Positions 61,568 through 64,000 of a stretch of DNA of 64,000 nt are shown piece by piece. The notes under the pieces are model-generated. The model was not told the DNA's origin and made no database searches. It saw nothing but the letters and a program-made list of their open reading frames with translations. The stretch lies in contig OZ242188.1 in the NCBI GenBank assembly GCA_965205785.1, positions 682,001 through 746,000 on the forward strand. The letters are read 5' to 3'. Positions within the stretch are counted from its first letter, which is position 1. The number at the start of each line of letters is the position of its first letter. Origin of the DNA: BJGV01 sp965205785. GTDB lineage: Bacteria > Pseudomonadota > Gammaproteobacteria > Burkholderiales > Nitrosomonadaceae. A program made the translations under genes and the position numbers.

Positions 61568-62929
61568 TTATAAGAATAACTTGCCTGGGTTTAGTATGTT
61601 GTTAGGATCAAATACCTGCTTAATACTCTTCATTAAAATTATCGTTGTTTCATCAATCTCCCTGCCAATATAGGCACGCTTCTCTCTTCCAATGCCATGC
61701 TCTCCTGATAATGTGCCATTGAGGCTGATTACCAAATCAAAAATTTCATTCAGGCATTTCTCAGCGCGGTTCATTTCTTCAGTATTACCCGGATCTACCA
61801 ACAAATTTACATGGATATTTCCGTTTCCAGCATGGCCAAAATTAACATTGCTAATCTGATGCTGTGAACTTATCTTAGTTAGTCCATTCAGAAACTCAGG
61901 AAGTGTAGAAACGGGTACAACAACATCCTCATTAATTTTCTTCGGTGCAATATCTCTCAATAATGGTGATAATTCTTTACGCATTTGCCACAAATTAGCT
62001 ATGTCCGAAACGCGTTCGGCTTGTAATAAACCTTTATTTTGACAAGCAGAAAGAATTGCAGTACATGTTTCATTAATTTCACGAGAAGACCCGTCAACTT
62101 CGATCATCAGCATTGCGGTACTGTCATCTGGCAGGATCTTGGGAGAACGACTACGAATAAGATCAAGTGAGCCTGTATCCAGAAATTCAAGTGCACTAGG
62201 AACCTGGGGAAGAGACATAATTGAGACTATTGCTGCAGCACAACTTGAAGCATCACGAAAATGTGCAACGAGCCCTCCAATAGCTTGTGGTAAAGGGGTA
62301 AGTTTAAGCGTTGCTTCTGTAATTATTGCCAATGTACCTTCCGAACCAATCAAAAGCCTTGTTAGATCGTATCCCACCACACCTTTAGTAGTATAACAAC
62401 CAGTTTTAATTTCCTCACCCTTACCTGTTACTGCTTTCACCCCCAGCACATGATCACGTGTAGTTCCATACTTTACTGCGTGAGGACCGCCTGCAGATGT
62501 AGCAAGGTTTCCTCCTATACTAGAATACGCAGCACTGGAAGGATCGGGTGGCCAAAAAAAACCATAGGGTCTGACCGTATCTTGTACGGTCTGATTGAGT
62601 ACCCCAGGTTCAGTTACAATTGCACGATTAGCAGGATCGACTACAATAATTCCTAACATACGTTCTAGAGACAACGCTATGCCGCCTTTCTCCGGTATAC
62701 TCCCCCCCGCAGTTCCTGTACCACGCCCACGTGGTGTAAGTGGAATCTTGTGGATATTACACAGTAAAACTATGGCCTGAATCTCGTCCGAGGTAAGTGG
62801 AAATACCACCATATCAGGCGGATATATTTTTTGGCTATTATCATATGCGTAAGTGTAACAATCCACCGGGTCTGTATAGATCCGGTCGGGAGGCAACAAA
62901 GACTCAAGTTCAGTAAGAAAGGTAGACAT
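61568..62929 (-). CDS. glcD: FAD-binding oxidase, GlcD / D-2-hydroxyacid dehydrogenase family
   Basis: A 453-residue flavoprotein: a PCMH-type FAD domain with PLTPRGRGTGTAGGSIPEKGG near residues 60-80 and SSIGGNLATSAGGPHAVKYG near 139, and a C-terminal FAD-oxidase domain with INFGHAGNGNIHVNLL-like sequence (NVNFGHAGNGNIH near 360) and LSGEHGIGREKRAYI near 406. It oxidises a 2-hydroxy acid such as glycolate or D-lactate; the substrate is not resolvable. The GlcF-type Fe-S protein at 2 kb is a candidate partner. Convergent with sco1. Confidence 0.9.
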   Translation of the reverse strand: MSTFLTELESLLPPDRIYTDPVDCYTYAYDNSQKIYPPDMVVFPLTSDEIQAIVLLCNIHKIPLTPRGRGTGTAGGSIPEKGGIALSLERMLGIIVVDPANRAIVTEPGVLNQTVQDTVRPYGFFWPPDPSSAAYSSIGGNLATSAGGPHAVKYGTTRDHVLGVKAVTGKGEEIKTGCYTTKGVVGYDLTRLLIGSEGTLAIITEATLKLTPLPQAIGGLVAHFRDASSCAAAIVSIMSLPQVPSALEFLDTGSLDLIRSRSPKILPDDSTAMLMIEVDGSSREINETCTAILSACQNKGLLQAERVSDIANLWQMRKELSPLLRDIAPKKINEDVVVPVSTLPEFLNGLTKISSQHQISNVNFGHAGNGNIHVNLLVDPGNTEEMNRAEKCLNEIFDLVISLNGTLSGEHGIGREKRAYIGREIDETTIILMKSIKQVFDPNNILNPGKLFL

Positions 62930-63040
62930 TTACAATTACTTGGAATTATTTACTTGCTGAATGGGAAATGCTGTCAAGCTATCGTATAGTATGGCGATCA
63001 ATATCTAATAAATTAACATGAATCTCATATATAACTACAA

Positions 63041-63886
63041 ATGATATCTAAAAGCACATTATATGTGGTTGCCACTCCGATTGGAAATCTACGAGATATT
63101 AGCCTGCGCGCGCTAGATGTACTCATGGCTGTTGATGTAGTTGCTGCTGAAGATACGCGCAACTCCAAAAATTTACTTGCACATCATTCAATTACTAAAA
63201 GAATGATAGCTTTGCACCAACACAATGAGCGTGTAGCTTCAAAAAAAATTTTAGATTTACTTGAAGCGGGAAAATCAGTTGCCTATATTACTGATGTTGG
63301 CACGCCTGGGATCTCTGACCCTGGTTCAATTTTGGTTAATCTAGTAAGAAAGAATTATCGCGTGGTTCCAATCCCAGGCGCCAATGCTGCGTTGTGCGCC
63401 TTATCTGCAGCTGGAATTTCCACAGCACATTTCATATTCTATGGCTTTCTTCCTGCCTCAAGAGGTACAAGAAGACGCAAACTAGAAGAATTAAAATCGT
63501 TACCTTACACTCTGGTATTTTACGAAGCACCACACCGTATTCTGGAATGTATTTTAGATTTATCTGAAATACTGGAAGCAAACCGAAAATTGACTATAAG
63601 TAGAGAACTTACTAAATTGTTCGAAACCATTCACACTTGTGCCTTAGGTGATGCACTAACATGGCTAAATACAGACACTAACCAACAGAAAGGTGAATTT
63701 GTGCTGATTGTATCTGGGGCTTCTCCTCCAGATAAAACCAAAATTAGTAGTCAAGCCCAACACACTCTAAAATTATTATTAAAAGAGCTGCCTTTAAAAC
63801 AGGCAGTAAAGCTTACGTCAGATATTACTTATCAAAATAAAAATCAGTTATACAAATTGGCATTATCACTGAAAGAAGAGGATTAG
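63041..63886 (+). CDS. rsmI: 16S rRNA 2'-O-methyltransferase RsmI
   Basis: RsmI methylates the 2'-OH of C1402 in 16S rRNA, the same nucleotide that RsmH (left edge of the window) methylates at N4. The 281-residue sequence shows the tetrapyrrole-methylase fold: LYVVATPIGNLRDISLRALD at the N-terminus, AEDTRNSKNLL near 37, ISDPGSILV near 90 and YEAPHRILECILDL near 165. It is divergent from glcD. Confidence 0.95.
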   Translation: MISKSTLYVVATPIGNLRDISLRALDVLMAVDVVAAEDTRNSKNLLAHHSITKRMIALHQHNERVASKKILDLLEAGKSVAYITDVGTPGISDPGSILVNLVRKNYRVVPIPGANAALCALSAAGISTAHFIFYGFLPASRGTRRRKLEELKSLPYTLVFYEAPHRILECILDLSEILEANRKLTISRELTKLFETIHTCALGDALTWLNTDTNQQKGEFVLIVSGASPPDKTKISSQAQHTLKLLLKELPLKQAVKLTSDITYQNKNQLYKLALSLKEED

Positions 63887-63938
63887 GTATATCTAAGCTG
63901 TATGAGAGCGCCAGTATCGATTATAATTATAGGATCAC

Positions 63939-64000
63939 ATGGTCACAGCTGAATTGCTTATTGAGAATGTGAATTTACCCGTTTATTTTAATTCTTTTGG
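63939..64000 (+). CDS. Start of an unidentified gene, cut by the window end
   Basis: An ATG at 63939, preceded by AGGA at 63931, opens a frame that stays open for the remaining 20 codons (MVTAELLIENVNLPVYFNSF). Too little is present to name it. It is 52 bases after rsmI on the same strand. Confidence 0.4.
   Translation, partial: MVTAELLIENVNLPVYFNSF

Overview
The window is a stretch of ordinary chromosome from an AT-rich betaproteobacterium, most likely a Nitrosomonadales or Nitrosomonadaceae relative. Four things point there. The small cytochrome c at 5.4-5.7 kb closely resembles the Nitrosomonas cytochrome c-552 as I remember it. The cytochrome oxidase operon carries the betaproteobacterial accessory families DUF2970 and DUF2909 and a tiny cytochrome oxidase small assembly protein. 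A complete pil-chp locus is present, and nadE sits next to glnB. No ammonia-oxidation gene is visible, so the assignment is an inference. I see no tRNA, insertion sequence, prophage or CRISPR array.

Layout. 1-1.2 kb: start of the division/cell-wall cluster (rsmH, mraZ) on the minus strand, with its promoter and a three-repeat MraZ operator. 1.5-1.8 kb: RNase P RNA. 2-18 kb: housekeeping genes: a GlcF-type Fe-S protein, coq7, osmC, ydcF-like, cytochrome c, a DUF255 protein, ilvD, lgt, a quinone oxidoreductase, a cupin, a lipoprotein M48 protease, pyrC, a redoxin, ilvA, rpiA and phoU. 18.3-23.3 kb: a frameshifted small gene, fumC, a small protein coupled to a patatin, a TerC-family protein and UspA. 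23.4-31 kb: a signalling/pilus region with a metallo-beta-lactamase phosphodiesterase-like protein, a GAF-MshEN-GspE/PilB ATPase, a GAF-HD-GYP protein, a type IV pilin behind a sigma-54 promoter, and an O-antigen-ligase/pilin-glycosylase-like membrane protein. 31-44.6 kb: a BepA-like protease, glnB, nadE, a Nudix hydrolase, a four-gene MacB/DevC-type ABC exporter, amiC, tsaE, queG, DUF2784 and ttcA. 44.6-52.9 kb: the pilus chemosensory genes chpA, pilJ, pilI and pilH. 53.9-61.5 kb: the aa3/caa3 oxidase operon coxB-coxA-(small)-ctaG-DUF2970-coxC-[DUF2909]-surf1-(Sco-like)-ctaB-sco1. 61.6-64 kb: a GlcD-type flavoprotein, rsmI and the start of one more ORF.

The most noteworthy observations are local. 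An in-frame stop interrupts an otherwise full-length ABC permease. A frameshift separates the N-terminus of pilJ from the rest, and a second frameshift breaks a small conserved protein. NadE has serine where the glutaminase catalytic cysteine should be. A sigma-54 promoter with an upstream 10-bp triple repeat precedes pilA. The 1-kb gap between pilH and coxB holds a perfect FNR-type palindrome nested in a longer inverted repeat, plus a 38-bp tandem duplication ending in a terminator-like hairpin. ctaA is absent from the oxidase operon. chpA carries a hexanucleotide microsatellite encoding Glu-Thr repeats. I found no clearly new multi-gene system. The disrupted genes could be real decay or base-level assembly errors, and this matters for how the window is read.
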